In this document: positions 1-11,494 of the stretch, piece after piece
Position numbering within the stretch: position 1 is the first letter of the stretch
How the letters are laid out: each line of letters begins with the position of its first letter
Assembly: GCA_036365145.1 (NCBI GenBank)
Contig: JAEOAD010000055.1
Coordinates: 2,480,001-2,544,000, forward strand
Source: Orientallactaga sibirica
Taxonomy: Eukaryota > Chordata > Mammalia > Rodentia > Dipodidae
Reading direction: 5' to 3'
DNA: 64,000 bases
Position numbers and translations under genes: made by a program
The notes under the pieces: generated by a model
What the model was told of the DNA's origin: nothing
Seen by the model: only the letters and a program-made list of their open reading frames with translations
The model's database searches: none

Positions 1-760
1 TGGGGTAGTCAGGGCCAGAACTGGGAACAGAAAGTTCTAGCACAGGGTCCCTGTCCCAACTCGGAAACCACCAAAGTGCCTGCCCCCCACCCCCACCCTG
101 ACAGAGCTCCCTTGAGAGGAGGCAGCTGGATCTTGAGATATTTTCCTGCTGACAGACCACCCAAGGGCCCTTCCAGAAGGAATTTCCCTCAGATGACAGC
201 CAAGCCCAATGCCTGGCTGGAGAGCGCCCTCTTTCCTGCCTGTGATTCCCCTCCACGACACTAGCGGAGGGCTTGTGAGCCCTCAAGCCCCATACTGCCC
301 TATCCCAGGCATCTATGGCACCCTCTGGCACTTATAGACCCTACTTGGGTCTTGTTGGCTGTCATTCTGGTTAGGTCAACTCAACAACTTCATTCCTCAG
401 CGGGGCTGGGTGGGAGATGAGAAATGGTTTGCTGGAGAGGAAAAACAGTCCGGTCAAGAGTACAGCTTGCACAATGGCTGAGAAGTGGAAAGAACATCAT
501 GAATTTGGGGAACAGCAAGAATATATTGGGGCCAGAGGATAATAATGTTCTTTAGGGGAGATTATATTAGGCCCAGTGTTCTCAGGGGGCCTTGACTTTG
601 AGGGCAATCAGACAGGGAGAAGTGAGGGAGTTGGCCACTGAGACTCGCAGAGGACCGGACTCAGGGTGTTTTCCTTCTGTCCTACCAATACCATTGTGAA
701 GCTTGCACTCTGGTCTCTCAGAAAAGTAAACTGAGGCTTAGATTAAACAAGTCACCTGAG
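1..760. other. Unique-looking 5' region
   Basis: No gene, exon or interspersed repeat was recognised. Only short open frames are present, with no match I know. It is upstream flank or an upstream intron of SLCO2B1. Confidence 0.5.
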
Positions 761-975
761 GGTTGGTGAGATGGCTTGGTGGTTAAAGCATTTGCTTATG
801 AAGCCTAAGGACCCAGGTTCAATTCCCCAGAACCTATATAAGCCAGATGGACAAGGAACACATGTGTTCATTTGCAGTGATCAGGGGCTCTGATATGCCT
901 ATTCTCTCTCTCTCTTTCTCTCTCTCTCTGCCTCTTCCCCCTCAAATAAATAAAGTAAAATAATTTTTAAAAGCA
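761..975 (+). mobile_element. B2-type SINE, sense
   Basis: Has the tRNA-like head (GAGATGGCTT, then AGGTTCAATTCCCC as B box), the AAGCCAGATG body, a CT-rich stretch and an AATAAATAAA tail. Confidence 0.85.
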
Positions 976-979
976 AACA

Positions 980-1146
980 AGGGCTCAAGAGATAGGACCC
1001 AGGTTTGATTCCCTGGGACCCATGTAAAGTGGAACATGCATATGGAGTTCATTTACAGTGGCAGAGGCTGTGGCATACCCATTCTCTCTCCATTTCTAGC
1101 TGCCTCTTTCTCTCTCTCTCAAATAAATAAATATATTTTTTTAAAG
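980..1146 (+). mobile_element. B2-type SINE, sense, deleted head
   Basis: Begins with a shortened head that lacks the A box region, continues through GGTTTGATTCCC and the body, and ends in a CT-rich run and AAATAAATAAA tail. Confidence 0.75.
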
Positions 1147-1264
1147 CCACCTGAGGTCATACTGCTACAGTGTGGCAGAAACAAATATTTGAATCCAAAG
1201 TCTTCTGCCCAGAGGATTTCAGCAGAAACCTAATTCAACCCACCAGGATAAGTATGCCTTGTTC

Positions 1265-1337
1265 TGAGGGAGTTCACTTCCCACTTTCTCTCTCAAATAA
1301 ATAATACATAAATAAATCAAAAATATTTTTTAAAGGG
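1265..1337 (+). mobile_element. B2-type SINE tail fragment
   Basis: Only the CT-rich end and AAATAAATAA tail remain. Confidence 0.45.
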
Positions 1338-2025
1338 ACATAAGTGGCAAGAGAGTGGCCAACTACAGCCGGAGAAAGGGCTGTGGGAACTGCCTGGTGT
1401 ATGGAGCAGTTCACAGAGGGAGAGGCTAGTCTGGGAGAGCTGGGTAAAGTCTACAGGCTGTGGGACCCCAGGGTGACTTGTCAGGGTGAGGGTGAGCTAC
1501 TTTGAGCCTGGTCTCTTTCAGCCCATGCCTCCGGACAGGGACCTGCCACCATCCTCAGGAAGGGCTTGCTGCCGCCTGTCCTAAGGAAGACGTCCTTTCC
1601 CCGGCTCAGGCACTTGCTTGTGGGCTGGGGGCTCTGCCAGTAACATGGTCTCTTAATCACGGCACCCTGTTTTTGGCTGGGGCACAGGGCAGAAGCGTCT
1701 CTGACTAGAGAGGTTTGGACATCGGCTTGTTACCTCAGTCTCACATGAAGAGAGGTGTCTCCAGCCCATGACCTCCTGGGAACCCCATCCAACCCCAGAG
1801 TAGTTCTGCCACTCAAACTCATGCACAATGTTAAACAATCGCCCTATGGAGCTGGCTCTCAGTGACCCTGGGTCTCCATGATAGCGTGTCAAGATGGAAA
1901 GCTGAGCTCCTCTCTGTCCTGAGCCCTTATGGCCAGTCCTCTGTGTGCCAGCCTTGCCACCTTCATCTCCCAAGCAATCATTATACTTTCATACTTCCAC
2001 CGTTTTCCCTGACATTGGAGCCTTA
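1338..2025. other. Unique-looking 5' region
   Basis: No exon or repeat was recognised. Open frames on both strands are short and overlap without conserved content. Confidence 0.45.
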
Positions 2026-2029
2026 CAGC

Positions 2030-2034
<5 letters not shown>

Positions 2035-2069
<35 letters not shown>

Positions 2070-2296
2070 GAGAGAGAGGGGGAGAGAGGAGAGGGAGACA
2101 GAGAACAGGTGCACCAGCAGCCTCTCAGCCACTGCGAACAAACTCCAGACACGTGCGTCCCCTTGTGGGCAAGTGCGGCATTGCACCCTTACATCACTTT
2201 GTGTCTGGCTAAACGTGGTTCCTGGAGATTGGAACCAGCATTCCTAGGCTGAGCAGGCAGGCGCCTTAACCATTAAGCCATCTCTCCAGCCTCTTT
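2035..2296 (-). mobile_element. B2-type SINE, variant body (type III), antisense
   Basis: A long T tract is followed by an inverted element with the GTGCGGCATTGCACCC body, unlike the common form. Flanked by CAGCACTTT at 2026-2034 and 2297-2305. Confidence 0.88.
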
Positions 2297-2524
2297 CAGC
2301 ACTTTCTACCCAAGACTGAGGCCTCTCTCTTATTTCCATAGCCTTGCTAGACCCTGTGTCGTAGCACTGAGCACCCCTGTCACTGAGTCTGAGGTTCATG
2401 TCTGTTGCCCTCCTGCCCACATGCATATACTGAGGACTCCCTGACATTAGCGGCTGGCTGCTCACCTCTGCTCCCCAATGGCCTGGCTCAGGGAAGCTGT
2501 CAGTATGTGGAAAGAATCTTCATT

Positions 2525-2625
2525 CCTGATTCCAGCACCAGTGGAACAGAGTTCGATCCCTGCCGTGTGACTCTGGGCAACTTACAGTCTCCTTTGGCCT
2601 TCTTTCCTCACCTTCAAAGTCTTTA
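2525..2625 (+). mobile_element. MIR-like SINE remnant
   Basis: The stretch with GTGTGACTCTGGGCAACTTA resembles the MIR core. Old and partial. Confidence 0.5.
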
Positions 2626-2867
2626 GCCCAGCCAGGATTCCTGTCCCATTGGCCCCCAAGCCCACTGTTGCTGGCAATGGCAGATAGGGAAATCCATGGG
2701 TAGGTGAAAAGAGCCCAGAAAAATGGGCCTGTGCTCACCCTCAAAGAGGCTCCAGCATGGTGACGTGCCACAAGTAGTTCCAGCACGTTGGAACAACTGA
2801 GCGATGTCATATGGGAATATGGACTCAGTGTTTCAGATCTGCTGATCTTTTCTGGGGAGAGGGGGGA

Positions 2868-3007
2868 GGTTCAAGGTAGGGTCTCACTCTAGCTCAGGCT
2901 GACCTGGAATTCACTCTGTATTCTCAGGGTGGCCTTGAACTCATGGCGACCCTCCTACCTCTGCCTCCCGAGTACTGGGACTAAAGGCATGTGCCACCAT
3001 GCCTGGC
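2868..3007 (-). mobile_element. B1 SINE, antisense
   Basis: Shows the inverted B1 consensus from AGGTAGGGTCTCACTCTAG to CACCATGCCTGGC. Confidence 0.92.
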
Positions 3008-3099
3008 TCAGATCTTTTAAGACAAAAACAAAAATCTGGATTTTGATGTGAAATTTCTTGATGATTAAAAGGCTGGTAACTAACTTAAAAAACAGAGAT

Positions 3100-3315
3100 G
3101 GGTTGGAGAGATGGCTTAGTGGTTAAAGGCACTTGTTTGCAAAAGCCTGGCGGCCTGGGTTTGATTCTCCAGTACCCACGTAAAGCCACATGCACAAAGT
3201 GATGCATGCATCTGGAGTTTGTTTGCAGTGGCAAGATGCCCTGACACTTGCTTGCTTATTCTCTCTCTCTCTCCTTCTCTCTCTCTCCTTACAAACAAAT
3301 AAATAAAATATTAGA
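3100..3315 (+). mobile_element. B2-type SINE (type II body), sense
   Basis: tRNA-like head GGGTTGGAGAGATGGCTTAG, then CCAGTACCCACGTAAAGCC, the form with an extra A, then CT run and AAATAAATAAAATA tail. Confidence 0.92.
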
Positions 3316-3325
3316 GAAAACACTG

Positions 3326-3560
3326 GGGCTGGAGAGATGGCTTAATGGTTAAGGCACTTGCCTGTGAAGCCTAAGGACCCATGTTCAATCTCTCTCCAGA
3401 TCCCATGTTAGCCAGAAGAACAAAGGTAAGGCAAGCTGAAGTCGCACATGCCCATTAAGTGGCCCAAGCATCCGGAGTTTGAGTGCAGTGGTTGAGGCCC
3501 TGGCACACCAATTCTCTCTCTCTCCCTCTCTAAAATAAAATTAAAAATTTTTTTAAAGAG
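3326..3560 (+). mobile_element. B2-type SINE (type IV body), sense
   Basis: Head as in other copies, then a body with GGTAAGGCAAGCTGAAGTCG and GAGGCCCTGGCACACCAATT and an AAAATTAAAA tail, distinct from the common body. Confidence 0.9.
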
Positions 3561-5280
3561 AAAAAAAAAGGCACTCGGTGAGCATTCTACAAAGCCCCAA
3601 ACAGGTCCCTGGGCCAGATGTACCCTTAAGCAGAGCCAGTCTAGAGGGTGCCATCTGTCTCAAGGTACACTACTACATGGGGGCTCTGAGCCAGGGTCTC
3701 CCAGTTACAACTTCTGCCTTGTCACTCATCTCTGCAAGTCACTTTGATGGCCTGGCACAGTGTGTATGGGAGAGGGGACTTTCCTTCTCTTTCCACAGGA
3801 AATTTAGGAGAAAACAGAAGTCCTAGGATGCAGCTGGTGAGGACCTTGCAGGGACTGGAGAGCCAGGCTGAGGACAGGGATGGGGAGGGAGAGACAAGAA
3901 GCCACTGAGGTCTACGGGGTGGGGTGGGGGGCGTCTGCACGGCTTCCTGGATCAGGGCTAAACTGGGCTGAGTCTCCCACAAGAAGGAAAATAAGTTATT
4001 CTGAGTCCTGGTGGCCACGCCTGCAAACTCACGGGCAAGTTTGGGGTCAAACTGACAAAGCTGGTCTCTGTGAAGCATCTTGAAGCTGACAGGGACCTTT
4101 GCCCGTGCAGCCTTCAAGTAGGCATGAAGTGGGACTCATCATTTCCTGTCTTACGGAAGCTCAGAGTTGTCTGATTGTCAGCTGCAGGGTAACCCAGTTA
4201 TCGGTGGTCCTAGGTCATGCTCTCTGTGGAACATTCTGGAAAGAATTTCCTACTTTGGCCCTCTGTGCTCCGTGACTTCCTCTGAGAGGCCGACTTGGAG
4301 TCACGCCTTCAGCCTATATAAACCTTCCCAGCTCTCAGCCCAGGGTTTGGATGTGAGTTCTAGGCTCCTCTTAACTGTAATTCCCTGAGCAGGGCGTCTC
4401 ATGGCTTTGTCTTTGCCTGCTCCTTTCCCAACAGTGCTCTCTCTCAGGCCATAGGAAGGGGCTATTGACTAACTAGAGAACTAATTAACTCAGTAGGCTT
4501 TAGAACACACTGGTAGAATGACAGACTGGCCCCCATACAGCCACTTGGGACTCAGTAGGGAAGTTGGGCCAAGAATAAGAATTTCCTGCCCAAGAACCAT
4601 TAGATCTGGTCTAAGGACATCAGTACAAACTCCATCTGATGATTGTCATCGGGGATCAGGCATCACCAGCTCTGGGACCTTGGATCCCATTTCCTACCTC
4701 TGAGCCTGATGGCTCACAGGCTTCCTGATTCCCAGCAGATGCGTGAATGCCCAGCCTAGCCCTGACTCAGTGCAGCGGCCCCTGCTTCCCCTCACATCAA
4801 GCTATGGGACAAAGTGCCCCATAGGGCCTACTGCTGGGCTGAGTCTCCCACAAGAAGAAAAATGAGGAAACTACCCTGTGGCTGGCCATTCCTTAAGGAT
4901 GAAGGGAGCCCAAGGGTGCTGTTCCCAGCAAGGTCTTTGCTGACTTCCTCCATGCCTCCTCAGGCCGTCTGAAACAAGCTTTCATCTCATTCTCTGGTTC
5001 TAGACGGGACGATGCTTGTTGCTGCTGCAGAGCAGGAATGGAAGCAGGCAGGGGGTTACGGTAAGACAGACAGAAGGATTGGCTGACAGGAAAGAGCACC
5101 ATTTAGTGAGTCCATACTGCAAAGTGTGCCAACACCAGCTCCCTAGACATGGCCAACACCTAGGAAGCAAATCTATTGTGAGCCGCAGTAAAGGGTTACA
5201 GTTCTGCTCTGTGCTCTGCCTGTGTCTCCGCTAGAAGTGAGGTCATTATTTAACAAAAGCTGGAAATTTATATTTATTTG
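3561..5280. other. Unique-looking 5' region
   Basis: No exon or repeat was recognised over about 1.7 kb. It includes a TATATAAA at 4315-4322 in a non-repetitive stretch; this is only a weak promoter hint. Confidence 0.45.
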
Positions 5281-5426
5281 GGGTTTTCGAGGTAGGGTCT
5301 CACTCTAGCCCAGGCTGACCTGGAGTTCACTATGTAGTCTCAGGGTGGTCTCAAACTCATGATCATCCTCCTATCTCTGCCTCCCAAGTGCTGGGATTAA
5401 GGGCATGTGCCACCATGCCAAGCTCT
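5281..5426 (-). mobile_element. B1 SINE, antisense
   Basis: Inverted B1 from GGTTTTCGAGGTAGGGTCTC to GTGCCACCATGCC. Confidence 0.92.
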
Positions 5427-5578
5427 GGAAATTTATTTTAAACCTTTTCAGCACAGGTGGTGAAGTATGGCCAGAGATTTGATGAGTTTAGGATTAGAAT
5501 CACAGTAACAGTTCAGGCTTTGTGGAAACTACAGGAAGGTAAGGATTTGGGTGAGAGGGCCTCAGAATATCTGAGGAA

Positions 5579-5688
5579 GCTGGGCATGATGGCATGTGTA
5601 AATAATAATCCCAGCAATTAGGAGGCTGAGGCAGGAGGATGGAGAGTTTGAGGTCTGTCTGGGCTACATAGTGAGACCTTTTTAGAGA
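5579..5688 (+). mobile_element. Old, shortened B1 SINE, sense
   Basis: Reads GCTGGGCATGATGGCATG, AATCCCAGC, GGAGGCTGAGGCAGGAGGAT and a shortened right part with an A/G-rich end. Confidence 0.75.
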
Positions 5689-5869
5689 GAGAGAGGGAGA
5701 TACTCCAGGGCTAAAACTATTGATAGTTGCCCTTGAAGAATCAATCAACTTTCATGAATCCTCATAGTGAACAGTTAAACCATTTCCTTAGGCTGGACAT
5801 ACCGGGAAAAGACAAACATGATTCTGAAGCCCGTGGAGGAGCAGCATCATGTTGATGGGGATGGGAAGG

Positions 5870-6472
5870 AGAGTGTATCAGTAATGTTCTGATGCTGGGA
5901 CAAAATACCTGACCAGAAGCAACTTACAGAAGGAAAAGGGTTCAATATGGCTTCTAGTTGCACAGAAGAGATCCGCTGTGGCAGGGAGAGTGTGGCAGGA
6001 ACCTGGAGTCACATTGTCACATCTGTAGGGAGGAAGTAGAGGTGAAGGCTGTTTGCTCAGCTAGCTTGCTCCTTTCTTTTCTTTTCTTTTATTTATTTAT
6101 ATTTTATTTATTTATTTATTTGAAAGATAGATAGATATAGAGAGAGAGAGGTAGATAGAATGGGCACACCAGGGCCTCCAGCCACTGCAAATACCCTCCA
6201 GACACATGTGCCACTTGTGCATCTGGCTTTATGTGGGTACTGGGGAATAGAACCTGGGTCCTTTGGCTTTGCAGGCAAGCCCTTTAACCACTAAGCCATC
6301 TCTCCAGCCCCAACTTGCTCCTTTTTGTGCAGTCCAGGAACCCAGCCCACAGAATGGCACTGCCCACAGTCAGGGTGGGTACTAATATAGAAAATCCCCA
6401 ACAGACATGCCAAGAGATTTGTTCTCATGTTGATTCTAAATCCAGTCAAGTTGGCAACTGGACATTAATCAG
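5870..6472 (-). mobile_element. MaLR-type LTR, antisense, split by a SINE
   Basis: The two parts (5870-6064 and 6325-6472) read, on the minus strand, like the LTR family also at 11495-12020: GTTGCCAACTTGACTGG near the start and the GTTGCTTCTGGTCAGG end. A B2 SINE with an 11-bp target duplication separates them. Confidence 0.65.
6076..6313 (-). mobile_element. B2-type SINE, antisense, inside an LTR
   Basis: Common body. Perfect 11-bp target duplication CTTGCTCCTTT at 6065-6075 and 6314-6324. It is therefore younger than the LTR. Confidence 0.93.
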
Positions 6473-6559
6473 CGAGGGCTTCTGGGGCCTTCAGTGTGCA
6501 GGCTTGAGGTACAGGCAGGTGGTTTAGGATCTCATGGGGCTTTTCTGCGCTGGGGAGGA

Positions 6560-6670
6560 GGGGTTGCTGTCCCTGCACTGCAGGTGACAAGTCAAATGGG
6601 TCACTGCTAAGGTCACATAGCAGGGCTGCAGCAGAAACTCCAGACCTGGGTCACTGCCTCCAGAGCCAGG
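6560..6670 (-). mobile_element. MIR-like SINE remnant, antisense
   Basis: GCTAAGGTCACATAGCAGGG with neighbouring sequence resembles inverted MIR. Confidence 0.5.
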
Positions 6671-7010
6671 TCGTGTACTTAGGGAGAAGGAGTTGCAGTT
6701 TCCCGGGTCTTGTGGTTGAATGGAGCTCGGACGTGACAGGTCATCCAGCAATGGATGGTGTACCATCAGCGTGGAGGAGCGAACTTGGAGGAAGGAGGGA
6801 TGGGGTGGCTCTAGTTGAGCTGCGTTGCCTCGAGGTGCTGTAAGATTCCTCAGGAATGAGGAGAGAATGGCCGTTAGTGGTATCTGTCAGATAGGAGGTC
6901 TCACAGACACCTCCTCGCCTCTCTGAGGCAGTGAAGGAGAGGAGAGAGTGAGCTCCTGTCTTCTCCTGCTGTAGGTTCGTGGCTGAAGCCCATAACAAAA
7001 GACACATTAG

Positions 7011-7239
7011 CGGCTGGAGACATGGCTTAGTGGTTAAGGCGCCTGCCTGCTAAGCCTAAGAACGCTGGTTCAGTTCTCCAGGTCCCACGTTTGGCTAGAC
7101 TCAAAGTGATGCAAGGGTGCAATGCCACCCTTGCCCACAAGGGGGCGCATGAGTCTGGAGTTCATTCACAGCGCCTGAGAAGCTTCTGGCACACCCATTT
7201 TCTCTCTCTCTCTCTCTCTCTGACTTTCTCAAAAAAAAA
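7011..7239 (+). mobile_element. B2-type SINE (type III body), sense
   Basis: Carries GGTCCCACGTTTGGC and CCCACAAGGGGGCGCATGAG. Perfect 10-bp target duplication GACACATTAG at 7001-7010 and 7240-7249. Confidence 0.93.
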
Positions 7240-7249
7240 GACACATTAG

Positions 7250-7432
7250 GAACTGGAGAGATGGCTTAGTGGTTTAGGCATTTACCTGCCAAAGGACTCA
7301 GGTCCCACATAAACCAGACACACAAGCTGAAACATGTTTCTGGAGTTCATTTGCAGTGGCTAGAGGCCCTGGTGGGCCCATTCTCTCACTCTACCTCTTT
7401 CTCTCAAATAAATAAATTTTAAAAAAGAAAAG
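7250..7432 (+). mobile_element. B2-type SINE, sense
   Basis: Starts at the target duplication of the preceding SINE. Head, shortened B-box region, body and AAATAAATAAA tail are present. Confidence 0.88.
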
Positions 7433-7438
7433 ATTAGG

Positions 7439-7797
7439 AGCTGGAGAGATGACTCAGCATTATGTGAACTTCCTGCTCAAGTGCAAGGGCCTGCAACCAC
7501 TTGAGTTTGAACCTCCAGACCTCCTGTAAACAGCTGGGCATGGCCATGTGAGCCTGTAACCCCAGTCCCTCAAAGGGGAGCAGAGATCAGGGCATCTCTC
7601 AGGTTCATGAAAAACAGTACCGGCAGCATTAGTAAGAGACTCTGGCTCAAAATGAGAATGGGCAGAGTGATGGGGCTTGCATTTTGCTCCTGTAAGCACC
7701 CTTCTGCCCCCTTCAGATGAATGCATGGGGTGCTGCCGGGGCACATATACACACCACATTACACACCCACATACACGCAAGCAAAAAAAAAAAAAGA
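7439..7797 (+). mobile_element. B4/RSINE-type composite SINE, sense
   Basis: tRNA-like head, then GCTGGGCATGGCCATGTGAG (B1-like), then a right part ending in CACATACACGCAAGC and a long A tract, as in B4/RSINE composites. Confidence 0.75.
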
Positions 7798-8135
7798 TTC
7801 ACAAGAGAAAAAGCACACATTCACTTAATATAAATTTCACGTGAGCTTCTGATAGAAGACTTGAAGACAATTGTGTTTTTATGCTCTATTTGATAAAGAA
7901 GTACAACTGGGCAACAGGGGGCGTGATCCGATGGTAACTGAGAACTTAGCAGAGCCTGTTTGTTTGGATTCTTCTGCACCTTCAGCGTTAAGGACGTGCC
8001 TTTCCCCCACAGCTGGGGAGGACACCTTTTATGAGGGCCTCATGAAATGCTTCAGAGGAGAAGGAAATCACCTTCCTGTCTTATGACCTGCTCCAGGGGA
8101 GAAGAAGGAGAGGAAGGTGAGAGGAAACCTCACAG
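7798..8135. other. Unique-looking 5' region
   Basis: No exon or repeat recognised. Confidence 0.4.
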
Positions 8136-8149
8136 CTTGTTCTGGTGCC

Positions 8150-8369
8150 ATATATATATATATATTTAATTTATTTAATTATTTGAGAGAGAAAGAAGCG
8201 GAGAGAGAGACAGATAGAGAATGGGCACCCCAGGGGCTCCAGCCGCTGCAAATGAACTCCAGACGCATGTGCCACCTTGTGCAGCTGGCTGATATGGGTC
8301 CTGGGGACTCGAACCTGGGTCCTTTGGCTTTGCAGGCAAATGCCTTAACTGCTAAGCCATCTCTCCAGC
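8150..8369 (-). mobile_element. B2-type SINE, antisense
   Basis: A TA tract, then an inverted B2 of common body. Perfect 9-bp duplication CTTGTTCTG at 8136-8144 and 8370-8378. Confidence 0.9.
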
Positions 8370-8377
8370 CTTGTTCT

Positions 8378-8402
8378 GTTGTTGTTGTTGTTGTTGTTGT
8401 TT
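8378..8402 (+). repeat. (GTT)n microsatellite
   Basis: Run of TTG trinucleotides directly after the SINE target duplication. Confidence 0.85.
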
Positions 8403-8459
8403 TTTCAAATGCTGCCTTTTGGGGCAGCATGTCCCGAGCCCCATCAGTAGACACGGTCA

Positions 8460-8560
8460 TCCCCAGCTAAGAGATGAGGAAAACTAAAGCCTGGACAGGT
8501 CTAGCGAGAGGTGTGTCCAGGTTTACACAGTGGGTGGCTGGGGCTCTGGAAGTCCAAGTC
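8460..8560 (-). mobile_element. MIR-like SINE remnant, antisense
   Basis: AGATGAGGAAAACTAAAGCC with the following part resembles the inverted MIR core. Confidence 0.5.
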
Positions 8561-9542
8561 AAGCCTGAGGAAGCTTATACTCAGTTCCACATTTCCTCAG
8601 CGTTTGCCTCTTGCAACTGAGAGGTACTGAGGTGAGTGAGTGAGGGCATGATCCTGAACCTTCCCCCAGCAAAGAACCAGCAAAGGTTAAGAGCCGGGCA
8701 AACTCTGAAGGGTCACCCGGCATGAGGGGTGGCCTTGCGACAGAGGCTCCAGCACACCAGCTACCTGGTAAACAACGTTTGTTGGCTGACAAATGTTCAC
8801 AGTACTTTATTGTTCTCAGAGCCCAGAAGCATACGGGCGGGCTTCCTCCCCCACTCAGAGGCTAAAGCCATGGACTTTGCACTCCAGAAACAGACATATC
8901 ACTGAAGGATAGAATAATCACAGGAAGACTTTGAGCCTCAGCAGAGGAAGCTAAGGTAGAGGCATCAGGAAGACCAGAGGTGAGGCTGCAAGTTGAAGCT
9001 TACCTGAGTCAGGTGAGCAGGAGTGAGCACATGAGTGGATTGGGAGGGGGACTGTGACTGGGGCACAGGAGCCCCAGCCTAGGACCCAGAGTCTTGCCTG
9101 GAGATGGTGGCTGCATATTCTGAAGCCTACTGACCTTCCATCCCTCCTTCCAACCAGTCTCTGGTTCATTCATGTCAGGTCAGTGGCTTCTGTCCTCCCA
9201 GCCTCAGTTCTGGCTCTGTCATCTGCTTGGACTGGCCCCTGAGCAGACTGGCACCACTGTCACTGAGGTGGCTCGGCTGTTTGTGTGGGCCAAGATAGAG
9301 GGGCCATTGTGTTTTTTCTCCTCATCAGACCTGTACACTGGGTGTAGGGGGATGATGAGTTTATGTCTTTATCAGAAGACTAGAGACACCCAGGACCAAA
9401 AGTATGGAACCAAGAAGACGCTCATGTGCCAATACATGAAAACCCCCGACATGCAGAGCTAGACTGTAGTGGGTGAGGGTGACAGGTCTGTGCTTCTGAG
9501 AAACGAAGCTCAGAAATGCTCCTGTCAATGTCTCAGAGTGTT
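8561..9542. other. Unique-looking 5' region
   Basis: No exon or repeat recognised over about 1 kb. Confidence 0.4.
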
Positions 9543-9554
9543 TTCTTTGCACCC

Positions 9555-9829
9555 CTTTTTTATTTTGGAAAGAGACACACAGAGACAGAGAGAGAGAGAG
9601 AGAGAAAGAGAGAGAAGAAGAAGACAGATAGAGATGGGCGCGCCAGCAGCCTCTCAGCTGCTTCGAACGAAATCCAGATGCGTGCGCCCCCTTGTGGTCA
9701 AGTGCGGCATTGCACCCTTGCATCTGGCTAAACGTGGGACCTGGAGATTGGAACCACTGGAGATTGGAACCAGCATTTTTCTTAGGCTTAGGAGGCAGGT
9801 GCCTTAACCACTAAGCCATCTCTCCAGCC
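9555..9829 (-). mobile_element. B2-type SINE (type III), antisense, internal duplication
   Basis: Inverted type III body with the 15-bp CTGGAGATTGGAACC motif in tandem near 9741-9770. Perfect 12-bp duplication TTCTTTGCACCC at 9543-9554 and 9830-9841. Confidence 0.93.
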
Positions 9830-10167
9830 TTCTTTGCACCCTTTTGCCTCCTCCTGTGTTTCCAGTGATCTCAGAAATCTCCCCACTCCCTTTCCTAAGA
9901 TCAACTGGTTATCTTCTCCCAGTTTTTTCCTATTCCCTCTGGTTGTTTGCATCCTAAAAGGAAGCCCCCTCCCCAGGCACTTCCATGACCTCAAATTCCT
10001 CCAGTAACATTTCTAGATATTTCTCCAGAGAGCTGTACAGATGACCAGTAAGCACTTAAAAAGATGTTTACCAGCATTAGTCAAACTGCACCGAGATGCC
10101 ATGTCATACCTGCTGGTGGCTCTAGTTGAAAATAGGGACAATGACAAGTATCAGAAAAGCCATAAGG

Positions 10168-10306
10168 AAGGCCAGACATGGTGGCATACGTCTTTAATCC
10201 CAGCACTCAGGAGGCCTAGGTAGGAGGATCGCTGTGGGTTCGAGCCCAAGACTACATAGTGAATCCCAAGTCAGCCTGAGCTAGAGCGAGACTCTACCTC
10301 AAAAAA
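10168..10306 (+). mobile_element. B1 SINE, sense
   Basis: B1 consensus from GCCAGACATGGTGGC to CTACCTCAAAA. Confidence 0.92.
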
Positions 10307-10315
10307 ACTAAACTA

Positions 10316-10526
10316 GGCAGGGCGTGGTGGCGCACGCCTTTAATCCCAGCACTCGGGAGGCAGAGATAGGAGGATCGCCGAGAGTTCGAGGCCACCCTGA
10401 GACTACATAGTTAATTCCAGGTCAGCCTGGACCAGAGTGAGACCCTACCTCGCAAAACCAAATAAATAAACAAACTAACTAACTGACTAAAAATAATAAA
10501 AGAAAGAAAGAAAAAATAAAAGTTTA
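10316..10526 (+). mobile_element. B1 SINE with long A-rich tail, sense
   Basis: B1 body 10316-10462, then an AAATAAATAAA/AACT-rich tail. Confidence 0.92.
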
Positions 10527-10861
10527 AGGAAATTAGAACTCCCATACATTGCTAATGGCAATGCAAAATGGTGCAACCACTGTAAAAATACAGTTTAACA
10601 ATTCTTCAAATAGTCAAACAGAAACTCCCATAAATCTCAGCAATTCCACTCCTCCTTACATGCCCAAGAGAAATAAGGATGTATGTTCCATAAAAATGTG
10701 TACATGTCTGAAATAACCCACATGCTTACCAACTGTTGAGTGGATACCCAAAATCTGCTCATCCACATAGGGAGTATTACTCAGCATAAAAGGAGTGGAG
10801 TACTAATATGTGCTAATATTGATGAACTTTGAAAACATTATGCAATTAAAGGAAGTCAATT

Positions 10862-11032
10862 GGACTAGAGAGATTGCTCAGTGGTCAAAGGCGCTTGTTG
10901 CAAAGCATGATGGCCTGGGTTCAATTCCTCAGTACCCACATAAAGCCAGATGCACAAAGTGGCACATGAGCCTGGAATTCATTTGCAGTGTCAAGAGGCC
11001 CTGGCAGACCTCTCTGCTTGAAAATAAATAAG
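10862..11032 (+). mobile_element. B2-type SINE (type II), sense, in L1
   Basis: Head, GTACCCACATAAAGCC body, short tail. The left flank AAGTCAATT and the right flank AAGTTAATT of the two-SINE block look like a worn duplication. Confidence 0.88.
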
Positions 11033-11277
11033 TGGGGCTGGGGAAATGGCTTAGTGGTTAAGGAGTTTGCCTGCAAAGCCTAAGGACCTCCGTTCGATTC
11101 CCCAGGACCCACGTATGGGTCAGATGCACAAGGTGGTGCATGCATCTGGAGTTTGTTTGCAGTGGCTGGAGGCCCTGGCATTCCCATTATTTCTTTCTCT
11201 ATTCCTCTCTCTCTTTCTTTAAATAAATAAACAAATAAAATATTTTTAAAAGAAAATAAATAAGTGAAAATATTTAA
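11033..11277 (+). mobile_element. B2-type SINE, sense, in L1
   Basis: Common body with AAGGTGGTGCATGCATCTGG, CT run and AAATAAATAAA tail. It follows the preceding B2 directly. Confidence 0.9.
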
Positions 11278-11494
11278 AAGAAGTTAATTACAAAAGTACA
11301 AAAGTGGGGTGGTGATTTCCAGGAACTATGAGAGGGAGTGGTGGGGATCAACGGCTAATGGCGACTTCTTACTAGAGTAAGGAAATGTTCTAGAACTAGA
11401 CAGTGATGATAGGTGTGCAATTGTGTACATATGCTAAAACCAACTGCCTTGTGAATTTTATGAGGAGGTTTTATGCTATGTAAATTATATATTC

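Noticed and set aside
4804..4830. ATGGGAC start resembling the human long-isoform first codons
   Set aside because: The following codons do not match and there is no donor placed to join C1.
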